Shown: piece by piece, positions 23,465-34,588 of the stretch
Numbering within the stretch: the first letter of the stretch is position 1
How the letters are laid out: each line of letters opens with the position of its first letter
DNA from: Lytechinus variegatus
Lineage: Eukaryota; Echinodermata; Echinoidea; Temnopleuroida; Toxopneustidae
NCBI RefSeq assembly: GCF_018143015.1
Contig: NC_054740.1
Span: forward strand, 54,775,583 to 54,839,582
Length of the DNA: 64,000 nt
Direction of reading: 5' to 3'
The notes under the pieces: model-generated
Database searches by the model: none
What the model was told of the DNA's origin: nothing
What the model saw: the letters and a program-made list of their open reading frames with translations, nothing else
Made by a program: the position numbers and the translations under genes

Positions 23465-23951
23465 ACAAACACGAAGAATTTTTGTTCCTTATCGTCTCGG
23501 GTACGGTGACGCCGGTGCTGGGGGTGTCATTCCGCCTAAGACGGACATCATCTTCCTCGTCGGGGTACTCGACATCTTCAAACCGGAACCAACAGAAACA
23601 GAAACGGATTACGTTCACGAGGTCACTTACGAGAACACGACGGAATTCGTCACAGTCTCCAATGTGATCGACGACTTCGACACCGGCGATGAAACTAATA
23701 ACAACGTCATCGATAACAACCACGAGAAAGGCGACGGTGGTGGTTCTCGCGACCGGAATGACCACGTCCGAAGGCGCCCTCATCGTGGAAGATCCTTCTG
23801 GTGGTACGTGCAGTTCCTGGCTATTCCCGTCCTCATCATCCTCCTCATCGTCGATGCCTATTACCTGTACAAGATATACTTTCCCCATGGCCGTGTCAAG
23901 TTCTACAAGGTCAGGGACCATGAACCTAATGATATAGTCAACACTCTCTGA
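23465..23951 (+). CDS. FKBP-type prolyl isomerase, last exon with membrane anchor
   Basis: Follows TTTGCAG and completes the split glycine codon. It begins QTRRIFVPYRLGYGDAGAG, matching the conserved P..LGYG.. loop (the tyrosine equals Tyr82 of FKBP12), then IIFLVGVLDIF, the last strand with the pocket phenylalanine. After the FKBP fold comes an unusual acidic, Asn/Asp-rich linker of about 55 residues, a basic RRRPHRG stretch and a hydrophobic helix (WWYVQFLAIPVLIILLIV) with a 25-residue tail. One FKBP domain plus a C-terminal helix resembles the layout of FKBP11, an endoplasmic-reticulum membrane isomerase that catalyses cis-trans proline isomerisation. Orthology is an inference. Stop is TGA at 23949. 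Confidence 0.92.
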
Positions 23952-24977
23952 AAAAACATCCATGAGTTTCCGCTAACCTTGGTCCGTGATTAAATCCAGG
24001 GCTTACATTCAGGATAAAGGTCCAGTACATTTTCGTACTCTGCATCCTAGTCCAGCGCTGCCTGAGGGCACCGTTTCCCGAAGATGTCTGCGTCTTTTGC
24101 CTAAGAGGCTGTATAAACCTGTGCATGCCTGATGGACAATTTGCTCTTGATGATGCTTTCTTCTGATATTTCCCTTGACCTTTTGATTTTTTTTATATAC
24201 AGATTTTTTTGTCTGTGCTCAATATCTTTTCGTTCGACTTTATACATGTTATATCTACTTCTGAATGTGAACAGCATCGCATATGTCGTTGCTATGGTTT
24301 GATCAGTCAGTATAGCAAGCCAGTCTTAAATTAATCACGGGGTCGGATCGGTATCTTATATGGCTCTAAACATTATATTTTATTAATCGGTTGAGGCCAT
24401 GCACAGCACAATGGCCGGGAATGAGGTCCTGGGACTCATGGAAGTTGTAAGACAAGTTGTCTTCCTCCGACAGTGACAATTGTAACAGTTTTAGAGGGCA
24501 GTGCTACTGAGCCAATCAACACCAAGGATTTTACTGAAACTGTCAGCGTTAACAAATCAATCAGTGCTGACAACTTTCATGAAAGATCGCCTGATGTGAC
24601 CCCGAAAGGAGCAGATCTGATGCGGAGATGGTAACATCGGAACTTATTCTCGGATATAATTCCGTCATTATTCAACTCACCACCGGAAAAGGAGTTATTC
24701 CTCCCAACGGATGATTTTCGAGTTAATTCGCTTTCTGGCAAGTGCAATTTCAACTCAACTTCATTCTTGTGCCATAGTGTCGTCGTAAAGCATTGGACAT
24801 TCAAACTGACATTTCTTTTTCTTTTTTACCAACAGAGAGAGAGCATCAGCGTGGACATTTTTTTAAACGTTATACAGCCAGTCCAACGAAACCACTGACA
24901 TGTGTAAAAGCCTAAACTACGTTACCTGGAATGGCTTATCATCGATTGGATTGAAGTTGATTTCACTGACTAGCATT
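23952..24977. other. FKBP 3' flank, no further gene seen
   Basis: Presumably includes the FKBP 3' UTR; there is no unambiguous polyadenylation signal close to the stop. No recognisable protein or repeat. Confidence 0.4.
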
Positions 24978-25146
24978 CTAATACCTCAGTCACAGTTGCT
25001 CTACGGCAGCCGCAAGGCAAGTCGAAAACAGCCGTTTTAACATTTTTAGTTTAGCTTCATTGAGGTGGTTTGAATAAAAATGAATAAAACGGCTGTTTTC
25101 GACTCGCCGTACAGCCGCCGGAGAGCAAATGTGACTGAGATATTAG
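24978..25146. mobile_element. 169-bp palindromic MITE
   Basis: The ends CTAATACCTCAGTCACA and TGTGACTGAGATATTAG match inverted at 16 of 17 positions, and inner arms AACAGCCGTTTTA and TAAAACGGCTGTT are also inverted. Almost the whole element is hairpin. No coding capacity and no clear target duplication. Confidence 0.8.
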
Positions 25147-25869
25147 GGTGTGATAAACATTTGTTTCATTATTCCGTAGAGCTGGTTGCTTTTTTTTGAC
25201 AGGTTCAGGTAGGACTAAGACAAATATTGCAATGCGTGTGTGTGTGTGTGGTGTGGAGTGAGGGCCTGTGTGTAAAGTTGCGCACGTGCGAAGTGGATTT
25301 TGTGGATGTGTGTACAGGTCATGACAGGTTTTAATGGGATAGTGGTGTGTTTATATTTGAGTGTGGGCTATTGATGATTTCATTTCAAAAGAAACCCTTA
25401 AAGGTAATGTAATATTTGCCGAATATTTCTGTTCAATGAGTGTGCAAAGGTAATTTTAATACCGGGAACTTTAAATGAATTAAAATTGCTCCTATACGCC
25501 CTAAAGAAAAAAAAACACATTACCTTGCAAGGGTTTTCTCATTAAGATTGTCTTTGTAAAGTGTTAGCAAGTTTTTGCTGTGAGTGACTGTGTTTTTCTC
25601 ACCTTGATATAATAGGGAGTTAAAGATTAGAGACAATGATCATGACAATTCTTATTTGTTGGGTATTACACGGTGTTGGAAAAGGAAGACATTTGGCAAG
25701 TTTATTGAGAAACGCATTCGGACCATTGATTGGTGCTTTGTGAGAAGAACCCGACCAAGATTAGAGAGGTGTTTCATCATTGTCAAGTTGTGAGATCCTA
25801 CAACTTTCCTTGGTTTTGATGTGTTGAAAAATACGGATGTTACTTTCAGCTTGGCAGTTTGAACTTATT

Positions 25870-26160
25870 GGCCCGTATTCTGAAGTCAGGTTTAAAGTTG
25901 TAGTTTAAGTATGGGAAGCCAAAAGTATCAAAATTTTTATTACGTTTTGTTTTTGTGTTTACTGTACTCTTTCCTGATTCATCGATGGTGAAGAAAATCA
26001 TCTATTTATACTTCTTAGACGATCATGGATGATTTGAGAGCCAAATGAGCTGAAGTATGATACCTCTACTGTTAGTGATTTATGTAACAATTAGCTACCC
26101 GTACTTAAACCACAACTTCAAACCTGAGTTTAAAATAAACCTGCTATCAGAATACGGGCC
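25870..26160. mobile_element. 291-bp MITE with GGCCCGTATTCTGA ends
   Basis: Left GGCCCGTATTCTGAAGTCAG and right CAGAATACGGGCC are inverted, followed inward by GTTTAAAGTTGTAGTTTAAG and CTTAAACCACAACTTCAAAC. A possible 3-bp duplication ATT flanks it. Non-coding. A possibly related end (GGCCCGAATTCACAAAGG) occurs in the LRR gene A intron at 29732. Confidence 0.75.
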
Positions 26161-26640
26161 ATTGAAATTGAAATTAGCTTCTGAGGAATTATTTGAAATG
26201 GAAAACAGGACATTCTCTGAATAAATTTTCAATTTCCAACACGGTGTACTACCTCCAAATTATGGATCGCTGTATACCATAGCGTTGTACATAACAATGG
26301 AGTTTCAATGATTTTTTTAATGTGATTTATCAAATGCGATTCATCTGTGGTAGTATATTGGAGCTCTTTGCGGTAACTTTGAGGGTAGTGCGCAAACTAA
26401 TTGCCTATACTGTATATAACTACGCTAATTGTGAAATAAAACGTTTGGGAGGTGAATTTGTGGTTTTATACTTTTGAAATTCAAAGGTGGGATTCTTATT
26501 GGTGTATACAGGTGTATATAAGTTTTGAATATGAAATGTTTTCTATCTTCGTAATGAATTTACAATTTGTAGATGTTGGTAGTGTGTGCTGTTTGTGAAG
26601 ATAACCAGTGAGATTTCCAGTGCAAGTAGGGGCAGCGCCA

Positions 26641-26642
<2 letters not shown>

Positions 26643-26705
<63 letters not shown>
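26643..26705. repeat. (AT)n microsatellite
   Basis: About 31 AT dinucleotides. It is preceded by TAGGGGCAGCGCCAGC, and GCTGCCCCTAA occurs downstream at 26882, so the tract may lie inside a short, poorly preserved inverted-repeat element. Confidence 0.9.
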
Positions 26706-26707
<2 letters not shown>

Positions 26708-28439
26708 GGGGCAATATGACAGAATGATTACGTCATATTTTGCTCAATAGAATTATAATCATGAATTGATTTGCTAGTTGCTTAGCATAGACCTTTTTTG
26801 TTACTATCTTTCTTCCATTTTATCCAATTTTTTCATTACTTTAAAAATCCTACCGGCAGGTGCCCTCCATCTCCTATGTGTTGCTGCCCCTAATTAAAGG
26901 CTTCATGTTTTTCTTCTATTTTTTCGATCCTTAAAAAAATTATACTGGCGGTACCCTCTAACTCCCATATGATGCTGCACCTGTGTTTATATTTAGGCCT
27001 ATTAACTTGTTGACAATTTTGATGAAAGATTATAGTAAAGCTGGATAACATCTTTTGATCACGATTGACTTGGGTGATTTCCGTCCTGGTATGTCAAAAG
27101 ACGCACTGTTGTGACAAAGATGACTGCATGGTGGGGGGGGGATCTTGATTAAAACCAAAGGCGAGATCAGGGTACTTGGTTTATAGAGGAGGGCAGAAAT
27201 TAAAAAATAGTTTTACTTATTTTTAGATTAAAATATAGGTCTATTGTATAGTTAAGAAGTAAATAAATGTCTCTCTCTCATGCCTGTATTCTCTATCTCC
27301 CTTGAAAGTGACAAAGATGATCTTTTTTCCCCTGTTCCTTTCCTCACGTTATCATGGTTATTGTTTTTTTTTATTAAGGAAACATAAGTGCGGTCTCCCC
27401 TGCCTCTCCCCTGTAGCACCACCCTCGGTTATAACAACATGTATATACTCTAGTTGTAAACGGAAGTGCGATTCTTGTTGGCGCTGCCCTACAATGTGAA
27501 GTGGCGCTCTTTCTCTTTAAACGTAGTGCAATGTGGGATAGCTAACCTGTCTACAATAAAAAGAATGAAGCTATATCGTTCGATGTAATAATGATGATAA
27601 CAATAACATTGAAAGCAATCTGATTTCGGCCCTTTTTTTTATGTCGGAGACAAATTAACCAAACAGGTTTGTAAATTTGAACAATCCTCTTTTCGAGATT
27701 GAACCAACTTAATGATAATAAATCATCAGAATTATTTAGTGGTCGCACTCACATTGTTCGGTGATGCTCCAGACAAGTGTCTCAAAATTACAATTATGTG
27801 AAGGCCATCAATATAGCATACAGAAGTGAAAAAGAAAATATTGGGCTACCAATGGTAAGATTGAGTTTTAAATAAGATTTAGTCATTATAAATACAGTCG
27901 CTAAGACTGTAGGCTTATAGATTGATTTCATTTGTTGTCGTTTAACGATTTTGATGAATGAAATCAAGCCCAATACCGTTTACATGTTCATGTATATTCC
28001 TATTATTATGTTTATGGTAAATAAAAAAAAATCAATGTCACAACAATAATTATGATACAATAGTCTTTTTTAAATGGACGTCAACATCTGGAACAAGGCA
28101 ATTTAATCTAAATCACCCCTCATAGAACCAGTCCTGAAAAATGTGCTTGTAGAATGAACTTTGTACCGTTCATTCATCAGTTCTGCAACGTTATTGGTTC
28201 ATCCCTGTTACTATAAATATGAACCAATCGCAAAAGATACTTATGACAACAAACGGGCTATCGATATGCCTTTTCCCCGCGAAATGGCAATACCGCGAAA
28301 ATACGAACTCCGCTAAGAAATGCGAATATCGCACGAGCGGCAATAAAGTTACATTGTTGATCATGCAATTCTGCGGGAACTTTGCCAATCGAAATAGTGT
28401 TCTGCTTTCTAGTTTCTACCCATACAATTCAGCGATTAA

Positions 28440-28769
28440 ATGGACAAAGATATTCCAGAAATCATGACGATGTACAGACCTACATTTGCTGAGTTTTCAT
28501 TCACTATGCTGACCAGAATATTGCTTATACTTCTGTTGTTTTCAAATGGGACACTGCTGACGTGGGCTGAGGAGCTTGAGTGCTCGATTCAAAACTCTTC
28601 TTGGGAGAGACTTCCGATATCTATCATGTCTATTCCTAATGGATGCAAGAGAGTGAGGAACCTGTCGCTTCGTGAACGTTTGATTACTGACTCTGAGCTA
28701 ACACCAGGAACATTTGTAGGCTTCACATTCTTGACGAAGCTCGATCTATCACATAACCAGATATCCAAA
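28440..28769 (+). CDS. LRR membrane receptor gene A, exon 1
   Basis: Encodes the N-terminus of an LRR receptor. Several in-frame ATGs exist (28440, 28464, 28470, 28506). The last gives the best secretion signal, MLTRILLILLLFSNGTLLTW, followed by EELECS. A short cysteine-containing cap (ECSIQ...NGCKRV) precedes repeats NLSLRERLITDSELTPGTF and TKLDLSHNQISK. The exon ends in phase 0 at AAA before GTAAGT, in the middle of an LRR and at the same place as in genes B, C and D. The 3' end of this exon is duplicated downstream in the intron. Confidence 0.82.
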
Positions 28770-29640
28770 GTAAGTTCAAACTAAATCATACGACATAAGA
28801 AGTTAAGCAAGGCAAAATTATTTCAGCAAAATAAGGTTTATACGTTGTGGCTTTAGAATATGCATTTTGTTATGCAATTGTAGTTACCCCTAGCACTCAC
28901 AAAAAAATATTTGTGTATAGAAATTTTTTTTTTGTATTAAGAAGATTTTTAAAAACTGTACTCGACCTCTTTGCTCGCGATATTTCAGAAAATTTTCCCC
29001 TTACACCATTATGTCTGCCCCTCCCCCCGGCCCACATTTCAGCTCATACGTTACTGCGATACACGCAATTACAGAGACTCGAGGATTTAAATTGTTACGG
29101 ACATATTGTAAGTCAAAGCAATTATTGTACTGAAAGGTTAAAGCTCACTGAAATTTTGATAATTTTCTTAATATTTACGGATATGTATGTAGGCTTTACA
29201 TTCATGACGAAACTCGATCTATCTGATAACAAGATATCCAAGGTAATTTTAAACTAAATCATACGACTTTAAGAAGTTAAGCAAGGCAAAATTATTTTAG
29301 CAAAATAAGGTTTATATACAATGTGGCTTTAAAACAAATACATGCATTTTGTGAAATGAAGGAAATATTTGTGTATAGTTTAGACAAATTATCTTTTTTG
29401 TACTGAAAATGATTTAAAGAATTGTACTTGCTCGCAACATTTTAGAAGCTTCCCCCTACACCATTTGTCTGCCCCCTCTACATTTCAGCTCACTACGTTA
29501 GTGCGATACACGCAATTACATAGACTCGAGGCTTCAAATGGTTACTGACATTGTATCAAGTCAAACAATTATTGTACTTAATGATTAAAGCTCGCAGAAC
29601 TTTTGATAATTTTAATATTAACGTCAAATTGGTATGTCAT
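28712..29640. repeat. tandem duplication of exon end plus intron
   Basis: The segment from about 28712 (last 58 bases of exon 1) through about 29186 is repeated from about 29187 to 29640. Shared landmarks include GTAGGCTT.ACATTC, CTAAATCATACGAC, AGAAGTTAAGCAAGGCAAAA, ACGCAATTACA.AGACTCGAG and TAAAGCTC. The second copy carries a remnant LRR exon (MTKLDLSDNKISK followed by GTAATT). The two units differ by point changes and small indels. Confidence 0.85.
29075..29242 (+). other. possible cassette exon in gene A intron
   Basis: Between ATTACAG (acceptor-like) at 29068-29074 and GTAATT at 29243 lies an open 168-bp stretch, exactly 56 codons and phase 0 at both ends, so it could be spliced in without shifting frame. 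It ends in the duplicated LRR piece TKLDLSDNKISK. The rest is homologous to intron sequence, so chance openness is the more likely explanation. Confidence 0.25.
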
Positions 29641-29726
29641 ACGTGATAATTAGCTTGGTCAAAGTCCGAGATATGAAAGATATTGAGTAAATCAATTGAA
29701 ATTCAGTTCATTTATTTTTAATACTA

Positions 29727-29850
29727 GTGGCCCGAATTCACAAAGGTGGACTAAAGCTGTACCAGTGTTAAGTAAAGCCATGGGTTAACTAAACTCAGGC
29801 TGTAAATTTAGTCCACTGCGCTATTCTCAAACGGTTTACTAACTGATATG
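29727..29850. mobile_element. repeat fragment with GGCCCGAATTCAC end
   Basis: GGCCCGAATTCACAAAGGTGG followed by ACTAAAGCTGT and later AAATTTAGTCCACTG, a partial inverted match. It looks like one end of a decayed short DNA element in the gene A intron; the other end is not clear. Confidence 0.35.
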
Positions 29851-29924
29851 TCTACCTGTCCTGTCCATTTGCAGTGAAAATGACTGTTTTTTAAATATTT
29901 TTTATTTCATTGTCCTTTTCGTAG

Positions 29925-31000
29925 ATAAATGCAAACACCTTTATTGGAGCACCACAGCTGGGGTCCATAGACTTGATGTATAACAACATAAATACATTCA
30001 GCGAGTTTGCACTCAATGGCTCAGAAAACCTCCAAAATATCTTCCTTGGACGGAACTACCTGATAGCTGTAGAAGAGACAACATTTCAACAAGCACCGGC
30101 ACTAAGGCGCATCGATCTTTCGTGGAATCACCTTGCTAGCTTAAGAAATACCATCTTCCAACATCTATGGAATCTTGAATATCTTGACCTCCATGAGAAC
30201 AAACTAATCAATCTACCAACAGACATATTCACGGACCAGTCACTGTTGATCTTCTTAGATATATCAAACAATTTGTTATCAACCCTAGAATCCAACCATT
30301 TTATCAATCTGGTTGAATTGAGAAAACTTGATTTGTCTGGGAACAGGTTGATATCCATTCATGGAAGTATTTTTTCTCTACCACATATTGAGAGGTTGGA
30401 TTTGGGCGAGAACAGGTTAACGCATCTCGGCAATGAAACCTGGCTCAGTCATGTTGAGCTGTACTTAGAGGGCAATCCATGGGTGTGTGATTGTTCATTC
30501 CAGCCTTTTCGTTCAGGATGTCTCTGGGTGTCCCCATTCTGTAACATCATCGACTCTCCAGTCTGTACCAGTCCTAGTGATCTAACTAGACATCATATGA
30601 AAGGGTTTATCAACCAGACATGCCATGATCTTCAAAACAAGGTTTTCATGGTTAGAAATCTAACTGACGACAAAAAGCCAAATAATAAAAATGATTCGAA
30701 CTATGCAACTGGACAAGATAGCAATATTAGTGTAGTTCCGAGCTCCTCATATTACATGTTGTTGGTTTTAGTGCCTTTATGTATTCTTTTTGCCTACGTT
30801 TATTATTCGCTCAGAAATCTTAGAAAAATAAACCATGTCGTAACGATTCGAAGTTCAAACAGTGAGCAACCTACATTGCCTCTTAAAGAACCTGCCATGA
30901 AAAGGCACTGTGATCGTGGTGATAGCACTCCAAGTAAGTTCTCGTCCCAAAGACCCAAACCAACAGCCAGACCTTCGAAGAAAAGCAACAGACGTTTTTG
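29925..31000 (+). CDS. LRR membrane receptor gene A, exon 2 (enters gap)
   Basis: Follows TTTTCGTAG and continues phase 0 with INANTFIGAPQL, parallel to IEANTFIGAPQL in genes B-D. It holds about seven further LRRs (for example NLEYLDLHENKLINLPTDIF and LRKLDLSGNRLISI), a C-terminal cap starting NPWVCDCSFQPF with four more cysteines, a short stalk, and a membrane helix at about 30755-30815 (YYMLLVLVPLCILFAYVYY). The cytoplasmic tail is basic and serine-rich and is cut by the gap at 31001. A donor-like CCAA/GTAAGT at 30934 means the exon may really end at 30933. Extracellular LRR, single helix, no TIR seen: ligand binding at the cell surface is inferred. Confidence 0.85.
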
Positions 31001-31500
31001 NNNNNNNNNNNNNNNNNNNNNNNNNNNNNNNNNNNNNNNNNNNNNNNNNNNNNNNNNNNNNNNNNNNNNNNNNNNNNNNNNNNNNNNNNNNNNNNNNNNN
31101 NNNNNNNNNNNNNNNNNNNNNNNNNNNNNNNNNNNNNNNNNNNNNNNNNNNNNNNNNNNNNNNNNNNNNNNNNNNNNNNNNNNNNNNNNNNNNNNNNNNN
31201 NNNNNNNNNNNNNNNNNNNNNNNNNNNNNNNNNNNNNNNNNNNNNNNNNNNNNNNNNNNNNNNNNNNNNNNNNNNNNNNNNNNNNNNNNNNNNNNNNNNN
31301 NNNNNNNNNNNNNNNNNNNNNNNNNNNNNNNNNNNNNNNNNNNNNNNNNNNNNNNNNNNNNNNNNNNNNNNNNNNNNNNNNNNNNNNNNNNNNNNNNNNN
31401 NNNNNNNNNNNNNNNNNNNNNNNNNNNNNNNNNNNNNNNNNNNNNNNNNNNNNNNNNNNNNNNNNNNNNNNNNNNNNNNNNNNNNNNNNNNNNNNNNNNN
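31001..31500. other. assembly gap, exactly 500 N
   Basis: A round 500-base run of N, the usual placeholder for a gap of unknown size. Any reading frame drawn through it is meaningless, and the end of gene A is therefore unknown. Confidence 0.99.
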
Positions 31501-31884
31501 TGGGATACAACTCGATCTAACCAAGTGTAAGAGAAATTTGAACGACTCTTTCAACGATTCAGACTGTTAAACAAATAGCAATTTGGTGGTTCTCAATGTA
31601 AAATGGAACTCGCCACAACAATTGATATTTTGTTATTACACTATTTCATGGGGCTGAATCTTCATCTACTATTATTTTAGTTATTTTTTTTCAGTATATC
31701 ACGGTTGTAAATATACATGTATTTATATATTGGAACTAAAATCCTGCCAATATATAATTTTATTGCAATTAGTCTACAGGCGATTCAGCCTTCTATACTT
31801 TCTTCCAAGTCCCCTTTCCTATCATTACTCTTCAATGTTCTCTTTTCCTACAATTATAGTGTGCAATGTATTTATACTCTAAGC

Positions 31885-32712
31885 CAGGGGTTCTCAAACT
31901 TTTTCTTTGAAGGGCTAGATGAGACACCAAGTAAACCTGAAAGGGCCCTGGGTGAAGTGGATACTAAGAAAAAATATGCGCGAAGCGCAAAGACCCTTGT
32001 GGTCGGGATCCTAGATACTCTCTTGTGCAATATGGCCCTTATTTTGGGAGCATTTAATCCGACAAAACAGTTTCATATGGAACGCAGGCAAAATTAGAAA
32101 AGATTTCAAAATACAGCCAGAGTCAATATTAATGATAACAAATTTGTAGTACTTTGTTAAAAGGAATCTATTTTGTACCTGTAAATACCTGGTATTGGGG
32201 AGACAGATAATGTTTGAAGTAACATTATTTTTTTGAAGTCAAAGAAGAATGAATGATAGAGCATGTCTATAGTAGTCTCTAACAAGGCTGTCAGACGCCA
32301 ACTTTTTTCCAAAACCATGAACAAAAACGTAAAAATGACCATATGATTGTGATTTTTTTTGCATGGCCAGCCCCCCCCCCCCGCACGTTGAAAACCGTTT
32401 CGCGGCCCCTCTCAAGGTACTTCGGTATGAGTTAGTTCTTTAAAAATGTTCATTGTGGAAAATGCTCTTTCGCACCTGGATGTAGATCCAAACATGGTGA
32501 GAACAGCGCTGGTCATCTAAAAGAAAGTAGATCGAACAGACAGAAAAAGTCCACTGAACTTTGTTTAAAAGTCAATTAATTTGACTGCCATTACTTTTAT
32601 TACGGTTAGGTCTACACAATGTAACCATATTGAGCCATGTTACATATTGTGACTTAAAAGTGATTTAAAAAAATCCAGCAGAGTCTCGCGGGCCGTAGTT
32701 TGAGAACCCCTG
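31885..32712. mobile_element. hAT-like non-autonomous element, 828 bp
   Basis: The ends CAGGGGTTCTCAAAC and GTTTGAGAACCCCTG are a perfect 15-bp inverted repeat of the type seen in Charlie-like hAT transposons. They are flanked by an 8-bp duplication with one mismatch, CTCTAAGC (31877-31884) and CTCTTAGC (32713-32720), the size expected for hAT. No transposase is encoded. An internal stretch (about 32300-32410) is related to the separate element at 43016-43158. It lies a few hundred bases after the gap, in the 3' flank of gene A. Confidence 0.88.
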
Positions 32713-33223
32713 CTCTTAGCCTTCCAGAAAATATACGCCTTCCTTTCTATGTATAAAAGTATAACTGTAAATATCACAATGATATTGTTTGAAAATATTT
32801 TTTGTATAAAATAGATGAGACATAAATATACAGAAAAATAGTAAGCAATATGAAAGTATTTAATCCACAGATCTATACCCCCATGGTACAAAAATGTAAA
32901 TAGTGTAAATGATTATGTGGTTATATGGAAGAAACAGTCATTTCATTGCTGGTGAATATTTTGTACTATATAGGATGTTATTATATCATATATTTAAATG
33001 TTTAACATAAGGTGAACATAGACTTCAAAACATTTGATAGGCTGAAATCCTTTTGGCTGAAGTTACACTTCAAATCAATTAAAAAATGTTGACTGAAAAT
33101 ACATTATGTTTTATCAGTCTTGGATTTTTTGAAATGCAATTTTTTGAGAGAGGTATGGGGTTCTATTCCACAAAAGGAATGCTTGTGATATTGATGTTTA
33201 TGATATACCATGTATTCTGAATA

Positions 33224-33545
33224 ATGGTCATGGTGATGAGGCAGATGAGGATTATGATGGTGACAATGATGATAGTGACGATGATGATGATAATGATGGT
33301 GGTGGTGATGAAGATAATGGTGGTGACAATGACGATTATGATGATGGTGATTGTTATGATGATGATAATGATGATGATGAAGGTAATGATAATGATGGTG
33401 ATGATGATAACAATGCCGATAGTGGTGGTTGTGGTGTGAAGACGATGATCATGATGGTAAAGGTGATGATGATGATGAAGGTGATGATAATGATGGTGAT
33501 GATGATACTTATAATGACGATAGTGATGATGCCGACGATAACAGA
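33224..33545. repeat. GAT/GGT-rich microsatellite
   Basis: About 320 bp of GATGAT, GGTGAT, AATGAT and similar trinucleotides. The repeating ATG yields methionine-rich spurious frames. No gene. Confidence 0.92.
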
Positions 33546-34547
33546 GGGCTTTTACTTTCTAATCCATGAGATGGAAACTTCTGATTTAGTTAAACAGCCA
33601 TACTGCGCATGCATGAATATACCAAAAGAACGCGACGTTTAAAATTCTTCGCCTTTAAAATCATATAACGTAAAAGACTGTAAATATAAAAAATATTTGT
33701 TAATAGAAGAATGAAAAATTCCCTGAAAGCAACCATCTTTCTATCATAACAATATTACTACGCTTCGAGAGAATTATTTATGTTATAAAACAAATTATTA
33801 TTTATATTAGGTACTTTCCCAACGTGTCTATCTCACTTTATTTCCTGTCATTTATTATCATCATACTAATCTTTTCATCAGTGATAACATTATCAATGCA
33901 ATTGCATTTATCAATGCAATTGAAATAAAAGAAAATATGTTAGAAATAAGTTAAGCAACATTATCAAAGCAAATCTAACATTCCATTGAACGAAAATTTA
34001 GTTAGCAACAAAAGAGAAGTAGTGTGAAAAGCCTGACACTCATAAAGCTATTACGATTGGTTGCGATCCGAATTTTAACAATATTACAATAATATTTGAT
34101 AAAAACATTCCAACCAAAAAGATCTTGGCGATCAGAGATTATAACACCGTTAGGATTACTGAAATCGAAATTTAGTCTGGTTTGAGCCCCACTGTAGGAA
34201 TAAAAGCACATTCAATTCAAATCTCAATGACGTCATCATCGGCTGCGACTTGAAGCCGATTTGAACTTTCCTCCGACCACGGGGCTTGCCGCAAAGCAAA
34301 ATTATAATTTTGTTATTCCTAACATTATGTCATACGTCATTTATTTATTTATTCATTTATTTTGCTTGTCAATTTTTTGTGGAACGAAAAGGATTTTCAT
34401 TTTGTAGTGAAAAACTTTTTTGGTTGTTGCTTGTGAAATTAACTTCAGCAACCCACCCCAAAAATCGTTATGAGGGCCCTTCCTGTGACTGGATAATTTT
34501 TAAACTTGTTTTTATTCCTTCTCAATTGAGCCGATGGAGGCTGATAT
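33546..34547. other. intergenic, no gene supported
   Basis: AT-rich, with a weak similarity around 34060-34280 (GATTGGTTGCGATC and GCGACTTGAAGCCGATTTG) to the element family at 9792 and 16137. Nothing else recognised. Confidence 0.35.
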
Positions 34548-34588
34548 CAGCCTGTGCCATACATGATGCCTTTCAAATCACGCGAATA

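Noticed and set aside
23442..23963. 173-codon minus-strand frame opposite the FKBP last exon
   Set aside because: Shadow of the real plus-strand exon, whose frame matches the FKBP fold and splice phases.
26627..26892. A short element with TAGGGGCAGC ends around the (AT)n tract
   Set aside because: Only about 10 bp of inverted match and no target duplication; too weak to list as an element.
30803..31570. Open frames of 190-235 codons across 31001-31500
   Set aside because: Most of their length is unknown bases (N); they are not evidence for coding.
33224..33642. Methionine-rich open frames
   Set aside because: Translation of a GAT/ATG microsatellite.
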